DNA from: Alphaproteobacteria bacterium
Lineage (GTDB): Bacteria; Pseudomonadota; Alphaproteobacteria; Rickettsiales; UBA1997
Direction of reading: 5' to 3'
Assembly (NCBI GenBank): GCA_021151765.1
Contig: JAGKWR010000006.1
Coordinates: 1 to 64,000, forward strand
Length of the DNA: 64,000 bases
Part shown: piece after piece, positions 36,233 to 44,131 of the stretch
How positions within the stretch are numbered: the first letter of the stretch is position 1
How the letters are laid out: every line of letters starts with the position of its first letter
Translations under genes and position numbers: made by a program
Notes under the pieces: generated by a model
Told to the model about the DNA's origin: nothing
Databases searched by the model: none
What the model saw: the letters and a program-made list of their open reading frames with translations, nothing else

Positions 36233-37548
36233 TGTGTAACTCTTTTCCAAAAATGTGAATTAAGGGCAGGATCGCGAAGCTTTTCTACTTCTAACCAATT
36301 AGGGTAAAATGTTTTGAAATCAGCAGCAGACATGTGAGCATCTTTTGCTGGATAAAGTCGACCGCCGGATTCTTTGGTAATTTGATCAAGTTTTTTGAAG
36401 AGCTTGTCATTAAAAATATCGCGCTGTGCAAAATCAAGTGCCAATGACGTTCCTTTGATTGGAAAAGACAGCAATCCCGGTGATTTGATGTCGCCACAAC
36501 TTTTCAACACTGCCAAAAATGAGCCAGCTTGGCTTGCGGAAATTTGTTTTAAAATTTCGCTGACTGCATCAAGAGCGTTATGTTGCGGAATGACGCATTG
36601 ATATTGCTGGAAACCTTTGCGGCCGTAAATGCGATTCCACTGTAAAATTCCGTCAAGTGGGTAGAAAAACGGTTCGTAATCGCTGATTTTGTCGATTTTA
36701 GTTGTGCGGTTTTTATGGTAATAAAGATTGTTTAAAACCTGCAAAGACAAGCTGTTGAACAGCGAAAAAGGCGGTGTAAAGGGAACGGTAATTTTCTTTT
36801 TATTGCTAACTTGCAACTCGCCAGATTCACAGTGATTAGCGGCGAAATAAATGCCGCGACCTAAATTTTTGCCGCGACCAACGCAATCAACCCAAGCAGC
36901 GCCGTATTCATTGCTGTTGTCGAAATGCTCAGCCAGTGTAAAAAATTCTGCTAAAGACGAAAAACTTTGAGTTTGAGTTTTAAGTTTACTCGATTTGATC
37001 GGCATCAGTTGCAGCTCAACTGTTGCAATAATTCCGCTTAAACCAAGACCGCCAATTGTGGCGCAAAATAATTGGTTATTTTCTGATTCTGAACAATGAG
37101 TCACGCTTTGATCAGAACGCAGCAAATCAAATGACAAAACATGTTTACCAAAAGTGCCGCGCACGTGATGATTTTTACCATGAACGTCATTGGCGATGGC
37201 GCCACCTAAAGTGACAAATTTTGTGCCGGGAGTAACTGCAATAAACCAGCCACGCGGAATTGAAACTTCCAAAATTTCAGCAATTGTAACGCCAGCTTCG
37301 GCTTTGATTACGCCGCTTTGCCAGTCGGCTGCGATAAATCGATTCAAATTACGTGTAACAATTGCGTGTCCTGAAGCTGCTAAACAGCTGTCGCCATAGC
37401 TACGACCATTACCAAAAGCGAGAGTATTTTGATGTTTGTTGCTGATTAAAGAAAATTTGTAAGCGAGTTCGTTACGCCAATTAACGTGATGTCCAGTTTG
37501 CGGAAGTTGCGGAAAATTGCCCCAAGAATTTAAATTAGCTTGGTTCAT
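36229..37548 (-). CDS. dprE1: DprE1-like FAD oxidase
   Basis: A 439-aa flavoprotein of the VAO/PCMH-type FAD family. FGNGRSYGDSCLAASG (about 46) and TPGTKFVTLGGAIANDVHG (about 107) are the FAD-binding blocks of DprE1, which oxidises polyprenyl-phosphoryl ribose at C2. Tryptophan- and arginine-rich segments follow to the C-terminus. The ATG at 37548 overlaps the UbiA stop (ATGA); the ORF extends 15 codons further upstream but that part is inside the UbiA gene. Translational coupling with both neighbours is evident. Confidence 0.85.
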   Translation of the reverse strand: MNQANLNSWGNFPQLPQTGHHVNWRNELAYKFSLISNKHQNTLAFGNGRSYGDSCLAASGHAIVTRNLNRFIAADWQSGVIKAEAGVTIAEILEVSIPRGWFIAVTPGTKFVTLGGAIANDVHGKNHHVRGTFGKHVLSFDLLRSDQSVTHCSESENNQLFCATIGGLGLSGIIATVELQLMPIKSSKLKTQTQSFSSLAEFFTLAEHFDNSNEYGAAWVDCVGRGKNLGRGIYFAANHCESGELQVSNKKKITVPFTPPFSLFNSLSLQVLNNLYYHKNRTTKIDKISDYEPFFYPLDGILQWNRIYGRKGFQQYQCVIPQHNALDAVSEILKQISASQAGSFLAVLKSCGDIKSPGLLSFPIKGTSLALDFAQRDIFNDKLFKKLDQITKESGGRLYPAKDAHMSAADFKTFYPNWLEVEKLRDPALNSHFWKRVTQ

Positions 37549-38993
37549 AAAGCGCAGATGAAAATGACGGTAAACAAGAATCCAGCAATCCAACTGATTT
37601 TATCTTTGATAGCGAACAAGACAGGATCTTCATTCATTTCGCCGCGATGAGTTAGAATCCAGATACGACTAATCCAATAAAGCAAAATAGGGCAGGCAAA
37701 CCAAATCATTTTAGGATGGCTGTAAAGTGTAATTGTAGCAGTGTCTTGAATGTAAAGTGCCAAAACCATTACCGATAAATAGCCAGAAGTTGTGCCCATA
37801 GAAGAAATAATTTCCAAGTCGCTTGGGTAATAACCGCGACCTTTGGCTTGTTCATTTTTTCCAGTATAACGTTGCTGATAAAGCTCGGCATAACGTTTAA
37901 CTAAAGACAAGCTCAAGAAAATAAACATTGAAAAAGCTAGCATCCAGAAAGTTAGGCTGAGGTTAAAGGCATAAGTGCCGGCAATAATTCGCATAGTGTA
38001 AAGTGCTGCTAAGACAACAATATCTAGAACAGCGATCCTTTTTAAAATTACCGAGTAAGATACAGTGAGAAGGTAGTAAACAATAACTGACAAGCCAAAA
38101 CGGAAAGGTAAGAAACTAAAAGAACCAATAATTGAAACAAAAAGAAGTGCAAAACTTAAAGCTAAAGCGATGTGCGATGGAATTAATCCAGCAGCAACGG
38201 CACGATATTTTTTACTGTGATGATTACGATCATTACGAATATCTAAAACGTCGTTAAATAAATAAACGTGGGAAGCACATAGGCTGAAAAATAAAAAGGC
38301 TAAAATGCCATTTTTAATATCGGCAATTCCATTAATTTTGTGTCCAGCAATTAATGGAATAATTATTAGAGAATTCTTAACCCATTGATGTACGCGAATT
38401 GCTTTTAAGAAAGTTTTTACAGGATTTTGTGGATTTGTAAAAATTTCTGCAAGATTACGAAATGATTTTAGTTTTTTCTGCAAAAATGGGTTAGGATTTG
38501 CTGCATAAACTTTGCTTGAAAACTGCCAAACTGCTAAATCATCATTGGAATTTCCAATATATTCGAAATTGCGCGCGCCGTATTTTTTTATCAGTAAATC
38601 TCTTTTGGTTTCACCACGCAAATTAACCTTTCCATTGGTGGCATAAAGTTCGTCAAATAAACCTAAATGATTAGCGATTTGTACGGCGAAAATACGATGG
38701 CTTGCCGTTGCTAAAACGATGTTGTAACCGTCTTTTATTTTGCTTTCGATTAGTTGTATGACATCTTGATTGTAAGGCAAAGTTGTGACGTCAATTTTAT
38801 AATTTTGGGCAATTTTCTCCTTTAAAAAAGCTTTGCCATTTCTGAGCCATTTTAAAATTTTAAAAATATGCAGTGGATTACGGCATAAAATGTCAGTCAA
38901 AGCTTCAAGGAGTAGATCATTTTTGATCAATGTTCCGTCAAGATCGACGACAAAATTTTTAGTATTTTGAGAATTATTTACAGAGGTAGTCAT
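37545..38993 (-). CDS. HAD phosphatase-UbiA prenyltransferase fusion (DPPR-synthase-like)
   Basis: A 482-aa two-domain protein. Residues 1-190 form a HAD-type phosphatase, with VVDLDGTLIKND (about 15) and GNSNDDLAVW (about 143). Residues about 195-482 form a UbiA-family membrane prenyltransferase with NDVLDIRNDRNHHSKKYRAV (about 245-264), which holds the Asp-rich Mg site. Next to DprE1 and DprE2 it should be the polyprenyl-phosphate phosphoribosyltransferase. I infer that the HAD domain removes the 5-phosphate, the role of a separate phosphatase in mycobacteria. Confidence 0.85.
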   Translation of the reverse strand: MTTSVNNSQNTKNFVVDLDGTLIKNDLLLEALTDILCRNPLHIFKILKWLRNGKAFLKEKIAQNYKIDVTTLPYNQDVIQLIESKIKDGYNIVLATASHRIFAVQIANHLGLFDELYATNGKVNLRGETKRDLLIKKYGARNFEYIGNSNDDLAVWQFSSKVYAANPNPFLQKKLKSFRNLAEIFTNPQNPVKTFLKAIRVHQWVKNSLIIIPLIAGHKINGIADIKNGILAFLFFSLCASHVYLFNDVLDIRNDRNHHSKKYRAVAAGLIPSHIALALSFALLFVSIIGSFSFLPFRFGLSVIVYYLLTVSYSVILKRIAVLDIVVLAALYTMRIIAGTYAFNLSLTFWMLAFSMFIFLSLSLVKRYAELYQQRYTGKNEQAKGRGYYPSDLEIISSMGTTSGYLSVMVLALYIQDTATITLYSHPKMIWFACPILLYWISRIWILTHRGEMNEDPVLFAIKDKISWIAGFLFTVIFICAL

Positions 38994-39000
38994 TTTCCGA

Positions 39001-39372
39001 TTACTTTGAATTATACCACTTTTGGGCCAATTTGTTGATTTGATTTAAAACATTATCGAGCTCTTTACCGCGTTGCGTCAAGCTGTATGTAACTTTTGGT
39101 GGGATCGTTTCTTCTTGGTAGCGGTTGATTATTTGCTCATCTTCCAACATACGCAACCTTTCGGTTAGAACTTTCGCAGAAATTTGCGGCATATGTTTTT
39201 TGAGTTGGCCAAATCTTTGCGGTCCTTGCGAGCTGATCAACCATAAAATATAAGTTGTCCACGGTCCACTGAGCATATTGACTAAATGATGCATCGGACA
39301 ACGCACTTTTTCTTTGCAGACAGAATCTGGATTATTTTTTAAAGCTGGTTGTTTTTTGGTTTTTGCTTTCAT
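39001..39372 (-). CDS. HxlR-family transcriptional regulator
   Basis: A 123-aa winged-helix regulator. SGPWTTYILWLIS (about 34), RFGQLKKHMPQISAKVLTER (about 53-72) and the wing PPKVTYSLTQRGKEL match HxlR/MarR-like proteins, which often sense aldehydes, quinones or oxidants. Two cysteines in SVCKEKVRCPMHHL before the DNA-binding domain could be redox sensors. The ATG at 39372 is preferred over a TTG at 39405. It is divergent from the GST gene across a long intergenic region containing a palindrome. Confidence 0.85.
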   Translation of the reverse strand: MKAKTKKQPALKNNPDSVCKEKVRCPMHHLVNMLSGPWTTYILWLISSQGPQRFGQLKKHMPQISAKVLTERLRMLEDEQIINRYQEETIPPKVTYSLTQRGKELDNVLNQINKLAQKWYNSK

Positions 39373-39711
39373 GGCAAATTGAAATTTCTTTGGGGAAGCT
39401 GGCAATGTTAGATAAATGTTATCTCAAAAAAAATCGAAAAATTTGAGTAAAAAATTATTAGCTAACAGTGTCTGGAAAAATAAAAGTCTTATTGTCTGTT
39501 ACCAAAACAAATTTTTAACTTTTTATAGGTTACTTTAAGGTACCTACTTGATTAAAGTAACTACAAATTTAGTTTTCAAGGCGATTAAATTCTTAGTCAT
39601 CACTTGGCATCAAATTTTTTTAAAGGGTGTTAAGAATTTCTGCATATTAAACGTGTGATTTTGCGTTTTCCAATTTTGCAGAGAAAAAAGTTAAACTTAA
39701 TTACAAAAAAT
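39373..39711. other. Intergenic region between hxlR and gst
   Basis: This is the longest gene-free stretch of the window. It is very AT-rich and has no open frame of note. The only clear structure is the inverted repeat annotated at 39529-39561. It must contain the promoters of both divergent genes, but I could not place -35/-10 boxes with confidence. Confidence 0.6.
39529..39561. promoter_or_regulatory. Candidate HxlR operator
   Basis: A perfect 10-bp inverted repeat (gttactttaa at 39529-39538 and ttaaagtaac at 39552-39561) with a 13-base spacer lies in the divergent hxlR-gst region, about 150 bases before each start. Members of the family bind such palindromes next to their own genes. The link to this regulator is inferred. 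Confidence 0.45.
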
Positions 39712-40350
39712 ATGTACAAATTATATTACTCTCCGGGATCTTGTTCTTTGGCGGTTCATGCTGTTTTGAATGAAATCAATGCTGATTTCGAATTAGTCAA
39801 TGTATCGACTCCTGCTGGTCAGCCACGTTCTGCAGAATATTTAAAAATTAATCCACGTGGATCAGTACCAACTTTGCAAATTGGTGATTTCGTTCTACGC
39901 GAAGGTGCGGCGATTATGATGCATTTACTCGACAATCACGATAACGATTTGCTGCCAAAATCAGGCTTAGAGCGTGCTGCAGCTTTGGAATGGTTATGTT
40001 TTGCTAACTCAACTTTGCATCCTGCTTATTCACGTTGTTTTGCGCAACACCGAGTTTTGGGTGACGCGGCGCAAGCTAATGCGATGTATAAACCTTCAAT
40101 TGCTTTGATCCAAAAATATTGGGATGAAATCGAAGCGCGTTTGCAAAAACAAAATTATTTGTGTGGCGACCAATGCACAATTGCCGATATTTTAGTAACC
40201 GTAATTGCTAATTGGTCTTTCGCGATGAAAGAGCCGATCAATTTCCAAGCCAAAACTAAAGAGTACTTTGCTCGCGTAATTTCTCGTCCGTCATTTGCTA
40301 AAGCTTTGGCGACAGAAAATGTAACTTACAAAGCGCATTTAACGAATTAG
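39712..40350 (+). CDS. Beta-class glutathione S-transferase
   Basis: A 212-aa GST. The N-terminal thioredoxin-like domain reads YYSPGSCSLAVHAVL, with the beta-class cysteine at residue 10. NPRGSVPTLQIGDF (about 52) holds the cis-proline and REGAAIMMHL the glutathione-binding acidic/Ser region. The helical C-terminal domain follows. The ATG at 39712 is preferred to an ATG at 39655. It conjugates glutathione to electrophiles and is probably controlled by the divergent HxlR regulator. Confidence 0.9.
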   Translation: MYKLYYSPGSCSLAVHAVLNEINADFELVNVSTPAGQPRSAEYLKINPRGSVPTLQIGDFVLREGAAIMMHLLDNHDNDLLPKSGLERAAALEWLCFANSTLHPAYSRCFAQHRVLGDAAQANAMYKPSIALIQKYWDEIEARLQKQNYLCGDQCTIADILVTVIANWSFAMKEPINFQAKTKEYFARVISRPSFAKALATENVTYKAHLTN

Positions 40351-40381
40351 TAACGGAATTTATTCAAAAAAATTTCGTTAC
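40350..40381. repeat. Short inverted repeat after gst
   Basis: The sequence gtaacggaattt (from 40350) pairs with aaatttcgttac (to 40381) with one unpaired base. It lies directly after the gst stop. There is no T-tract, so it may only weakly terminate transcription before yceI. Confidence 0.4.
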
Positions 40382-40449
40382 AAAACCATCACCAGGCTTT
40401 ATAAACACTGAATTTAAACCTAAATTAACAATCTCAAATTTTTTAAAAA

Positions 40450-41025
40450 ATGAACAAAATCAAACTTAGCATTGCAGCGATTCTTTTCGCTTCTGTTTCT
40501 TCTTCAGCTTTCGCAGCAGTTGAAAAATATCAAATCGAGCCAAATCACTCGCACGTAAATTGGACAGCTAATCATTTCGGATTTTCGAACCAAACTGGTA
40601 AATTTTCTGATATTGCCGGTGAAATCAATTTTGACGAAAAAAAGCCGCAAGATTCTTCAGTTGATGTTACAATCAAAATCGCCAGCTTAACAACTGGTTT
40701 GCCGAAGTTTGACGGTCATTTGAAAAGTGCAGATTTGTTTGACGAAAAACAATTCCCAACTGCAAAATTTGTCAGCAAAAAAGTTAAAGTTACTGGCAAA
40801 AACACTGCTAAAGTTGAAGGTGAACTAACTTTGCACGGCGTTACTAAACCAGTGACTTTGAACGCAAAATTCAACAAATCTGACGTTAGCGTAATCACCC
40901 AAAAACCAACTGTTGGTTTTTCTGCTACTGCAACAATTAAACGTTCTGAGTTCGGCATGAATTATGCAGTTCCTGCTGTTTCAGATGAAGTTTCTTTAAT
41001 AATCGAGGTTGAAGCTAATAAATAA
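40450..41025 (+). CDS. yceI: YceI-family periplasmic protein
   Basis: A 191-aa secreted lipocalin-like protein that binds isoprenoid lipids in this family. A signal peptide (1-22, ending AFA-A) precedes VEKYQIEPNHSHVNWTANHF, the family's opening block, and GKFSDIAGEINFD. LTLHGVTKPVTL and FSATATIKRSEFGM are also conserved. In proteobacteria YceI proteins are tied to stress and to quinone or cytochrome function; here it precedes cydAB. A terminator hairpin follows its stop. Confidence 0.9.
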   Translation: MNKIKLSIAAILFASVSSSAFAAVEKYQIEPNHSHVNWTANHFGFSNQTGKFSDIAGEINFDEKKPQDSSVDVTIKIASLTTGLPKFDGHLKSADLFDEKQFPTAKFVSKKVKVTGKNTAKVEGELTLHGVTKPVTLNAKFNKSDVSVITQKPTVGFSATATIKRSEFGMNYAVPAVSDEVSLIIEVEANK

Positions 41026-41048
41026 AAAATTATATCTTAGCGGTAATT

Positions 41049-41079
41049 GGTTAGTGACGATTTTGTCACTAACCTTTTT
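41049..41079 (+). terminator. Rho-independent terminator after yceI
   Basis: A perfect 10-bp stem (41049-41058 with 41065-41074), a 6-base loop and five T residues lie 23 bases after the yceI stop and 24 bases before cydA. The short distance to cydA means cydA is either read through, attenuated here or started from a promoter overlapping the hairpin. Confidence 0.85.
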
Positions 41080-41102
41080 CTTCAATCAAAGCCGCGTGAT
41101 TT

Positions 41103-42422
41103 ATGAATTTCGATCCCGTTCTTTTAGCCCGCATTCAATTTGCTTTCACCATCAGTTTTCACATTTTATTTCCCGCCTTCACAATCGGTTTGGCCGGCTA
41201 TTTAGCTTGCGTTGAAGCGATTTATCTCAAGACAAAAGATCAAAAATACAAAGAAATTTATCAATTCTGGATCAAGGTTTTTGCCATTATTTTCGGCATG
41301 GGCGTAGTTTCCGGCGTGGTTATTTCTTACGAATTAGGAACAAATTGGTCAGGTTTTTCACTGCGACTAGGCAACATTTTAGGGCCATTATTTGGGATGG
41401 AAGTTTTGACAGCATTTTTCTTGGAAGCATCTTTCTTAGGCATCATGTTGTTTGGTTGGAATCGCGTTTCGCCAAAAGTTCACTTTTTTGCAACTTTGAT
41501 GGTGGCAATTGGTACGATCATCTCAGCATTTTGGATTATCGCTGCTAACAGCTGGATGCAGACGCCGCAATATTTCACGATCTACAACATCATATTTTAT
41601 CCAAACGATTGGCTAAAAATTATCTTTAACCCGTCTTTCCCTTATCGTTTTGTTCACATGATTTTAGCGTCGTATTTGACTTGCGCTTTTGTGGTTTGCG
41701 GAGTTTCAGCTTGGTTATTGTTGAAGAAAAAATCAGTCGAACACGCCAAAACCATGTTTAAAATGGCGCTGGCTTTTATTGTGATTTTTGCGCCTTTGCA
41801 AATTGTTGCCGGTGATTTCCACGGTTTGAACACGTTGAAACATCAACCAATGAAAGTTGCTGCCATGGAAGGCATTTGGGAAACTGAGTCGCACGCGCCT
41901 TTGACGCTTTTTGGTATTCCTGATGAAGAAAGTGAAACAACCAAATACGCCGTTAAAATTCCAAGTTTGGCCAGTATAATTTTAAAACATGATGCTGAAG
42001 GTGTAATTTACGGATTAAAGTCGACTGCGAAAGAATTTAGACCGCCAGTTGCGCCGGTGTTTTTCAGCTTCCGCCTTATGGTTGCTGTCGGAGTTTTGAT
42101 GCTTATGACTGCCGTGACGGCGTTATTTTTACATTTCCGCAAAAAACTTTTTACGACAAAGTGGTTTTTAAAATGGTGCATGTTGATGACGCCGAGCGGT
42201 TTTATTGCGATTTTGGCTGGTTGGTTCGTCACCGAAATTGGTCGTCAACCTTACGTGGTTTACGGTTTCGTCAAAACCAAAGACATAGCATCTGCAGTGC
42301 AGGCCAACCAAATTTCGATTTCGTTGATTGCTTTCGCAATTGTTTATTTTTTCGCCTTTGGTGCCGCAACTTATTATATCTTGCGTCATCTCAAGAAAGG
42401 TGTTCATAAAATAATCTCGTAA
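41103..42422 (+). CDS. cydA: Cytochrome bd-type quinol oxidase subunit I, short Q-loop form
   Basis: A 439-aa polytopic subunit that oxidises quinol and binds the three haems of a high-affinity terminal oxidase. The N-terminal LLARIQFAFTISFHILFPAF carries the haem ligand His. EMGWE-type residues and the Q-loop region GDFHGLNTLKHQPMKVAAME (about 238-257) are present, but the Q-loop is short, as in cyanide-insensitive oxidases. The conserved GRQPW motif reads TEIGRQPYVVYGF, with Tyr for Trp. The second copy at 59262 is the long form. Confidence 0.93.
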   Translation: MNFDPVLLARIQFAFTISFHILFPAFTIGLAGYLACVEAIYLKTKDQKYKEIYQFWIKVFAIIFGMGVVSGVVISYELGTNWSGFSLRLGNILGPLFGMEVLTAFFLEASFLGIMLFGWNRVSPKVHFFATLMVAIGTIISAFWIIAANSWMQTPQYFTIYNIIFYPNDWLKIIFNPSFPYRFVHMILASYLTCAFVVCGVSAWLLLKKKSVEHAKTMFKMALAFIVIFAPLQIVAGDFHGLNTLKHQPMKVAAMEGIWETESHAPLTLFGIPDEESETTKYAVKIPSLASIILKHDAEGVIYGLKSTAKEFRPPVAPVFFSFRLMVAVGVLMLMTAVTALFLHFRKKLFTTKWFLKWCMLMTPSGFIAILAGWFVTEIGRQPYVVYGFVKTKDIASAVQANQISISLIAFAIVYFFAFGAATYYILRHLKKGVHKIIS

Positions 42423-42454
42423 CTTTTTATCAGCTCAATTTTTCAACCGAAATT

Positions 42455-43465
42455 ATGTTAAATTTTGCGTCTTTCATTGATTTACCTTTGTTTTTTGTCG
42501 GAGTTCTGGCTTTGGCAATTTTTATGTATGTGCTGCTTGATGGCTTGGATCTTGGAGTTGGAATAATTTTTCCATTCGCACCCAGCGAAGAATGTCGCAA
42601 TAAAATGATGAATTCGATCGCGCCTTTTTGGGACGGCAATGAAACTTGGTTAGTATTGGGTGGCATGGTGATGTTTGCCGCTTTCCCGTTGGCTTTCTCA
42701 ATTATTGTGCCGTCATTTTACATTCCGATAATTGGCATGTTGCTGGGTTTGATTTTGCGCGGCATTGCTTTCGAATTTAGAGGCAAATCCCACTCAAAAT
42801 TAGAAATAAAAATTTGGGATTTTTCGTTTCACATCGGCTCTTTGATCGCCACTTTTTCTCAAGGCGTGATGTTGGGTTCTTTTATTCAGGGTTTCCAATG
42901 CCAAGGTAATTTTTGTCATGTTTGGGTTACAACTTTTTCGTGTCTGGTCGGTTTAGCTTTAGTTGCTGGTTATTCTTTGCTTGGCAGCGCTTGGTTGATT
43001 ATGAAAACCGAAGGCAAAACGCAAGATTGGTCGCGCAAAGTCGCTTCATACTCAGCAGTTTTTGTGATGATTTTTATGGTTTTAGTAAGCACTTGGTCGC
43101 CTTATTTGAATGAATTCATTATGCAAAGATGGTTCAGCGTTCCTAATATTTATTATCTGGCGATTGTTCCTTGTTTAACTTTGGTGACTTTCATTGCTTT
43201 AACCCACTCGCTGATCACAAAAAAAGAAACTCAGCCACTAATTTTTTCAATTGTGATTTTTACTTTGTGCTATTTGGGAATCGCCATCAGCTTGTATCCG
43301 TTTATCATGCCGTATCATCTAAATTTTGCTGACGCTTCGGCTGCGAAAGAATCTCTGACATTTTTGTTCATCGGAGTTTGCGTCACTTTGCCAGTAATTT
43401 TTGGTTACACGATTTACTCTTATCGAGTTTTTCGCGGCAAAGTTTCTCACGAAAAAATGTATTAA
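42455..43465 (+). CDS. cydB: Cytochrome bd-type quinol oxidase subunit II
   Basis: A 336-aa polytopic partner of CydA. YVLLDGLDLGVGIIFPFAP (about 26) and FWDGNETWLVLGGMVMFAAF (about 65-84) are the CydB signatures, the latter carrying the residues of the proton path. No CydX or maturation genes follow. It converges on rnd with a 5-base gap. Confidence 0.93.
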   Translation: MLNFASFIDLPLFFVGVLALAIFMYVLLDGLDLGVGIIFPFAPSEECRNKMMNSIAPFWDGNETWLVLGGMVMFAAFPLAFSIIVPSFYIPIIGMLLGLILRGIAFEFRGKSHSKLEIKIWDFSFHIGSLIATFSQGVMLGSFIQGFQCQGNFCHVWVTTFSCLVGLALVAGYSLLGSAWLIMKTEGKTQDWSRKVASYSAVFVMIFMVLVSTWSPYLNEFIMQRWFSVPNIYYLAIVPCLTLVTFIALTHSLITKKETQPLIFSIVIFTLCYLGIAISLYPFIMPYHLNFADASAAKESLTFLFIGVCVTLPVIFGYTIYSYRVFRGKVSHEKMY

Positions 43466-43470
43466 TTAGA

Positions 43471-44082
43471 TTAGTGTGAAAAAATATCGGCGCTATTGAA
43501 GCCGATCAAGTCAAGTTTAGCGCGGGTTGGCAAGAATTTGATGCAGGCTTGGAAAATTTCCATTCGGCCTTCACGTTTTAACATTTCATCCAACTTAGCT
43601 TTCAACTTGTGAAGATGCAAAACGTCGGAAGCTGCGTAATCAACTTGCTTTTCAGTGATTTCTTGATTTCCCCAATCGGAAGATTGCTGTTTTTTAGAAA
43701 TTTCTACGTTCAACATTTCATCGCACAAAGCCTTCAAACCGTGAGCATCGGTGTAAGTGCGAACTAATTTCGAAGCGATTTTGGTGCAATAAACGTTTTG
43801 TACATCAACTTTAAGATAGAAGTTCAAAGCCGCGATGTCGAAGCGTCCGAAGTGGAAAATTTTCATAACTTTATCATCGCCAAGAAGTTTGCGCAAATTC
43901 GGAGCTTCATATTTTCCTTGCTCAAATTGCACCAAATGAGCATCACCATTTCCTGAAGAAATTTGCACCACACAAAGACGATCGCGCACAATGTTCAACC
44001 CCATGGTTTCACAATCAATGGCGATTGAATCACCAAGGTCTAAATCAGCAGGAAGGTCATTTTTATGAAGGTAGTTAGTCAT
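43471..44082 (-). CDS. rnd: Ribonuclease D / DEDDy 3'-5' exonuclease
   Basis: A 203-aa exonuclease domain that trims tRNA and other RNA 3' ends. The DEDD residues are visible: IDCETMGL (Asp and Glu, about 25), HFGRFDIAAL (Asp) and VDYAASDVLHL (Tyr and Asp). The HRDC domains of longer RNase D proteins are absent, which is usual for the short alphaproteobacterial form. The ATG at 44082 is preferred to a TTG 16 codons upstream. Confidence 0.9.
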   Translation of the reverse strand: MTNYLHKNDLPADLDLGDSIAIDCETMGLNIVRDRLCVVQISSGNGDAHLVQFEQGKYEAPNLRKLLGDDKVMKIFHFGRFDIAALNFYLKVDVQNVYCTKIASKLVRTYTDAHGLKALCDEMLNVEISKKQQSSDWGNQEITEKQVDYAASDVLHLHKLKAKLDEMLKREGRMEIFQACIKFLPTRAKLDLIGFNSADIFSH

Positions 44083-44131
44083 GTCGGAAATAGTAAATTT
44101 ATGAGAAAAAAATTGGCAAATTTGGGACAAA

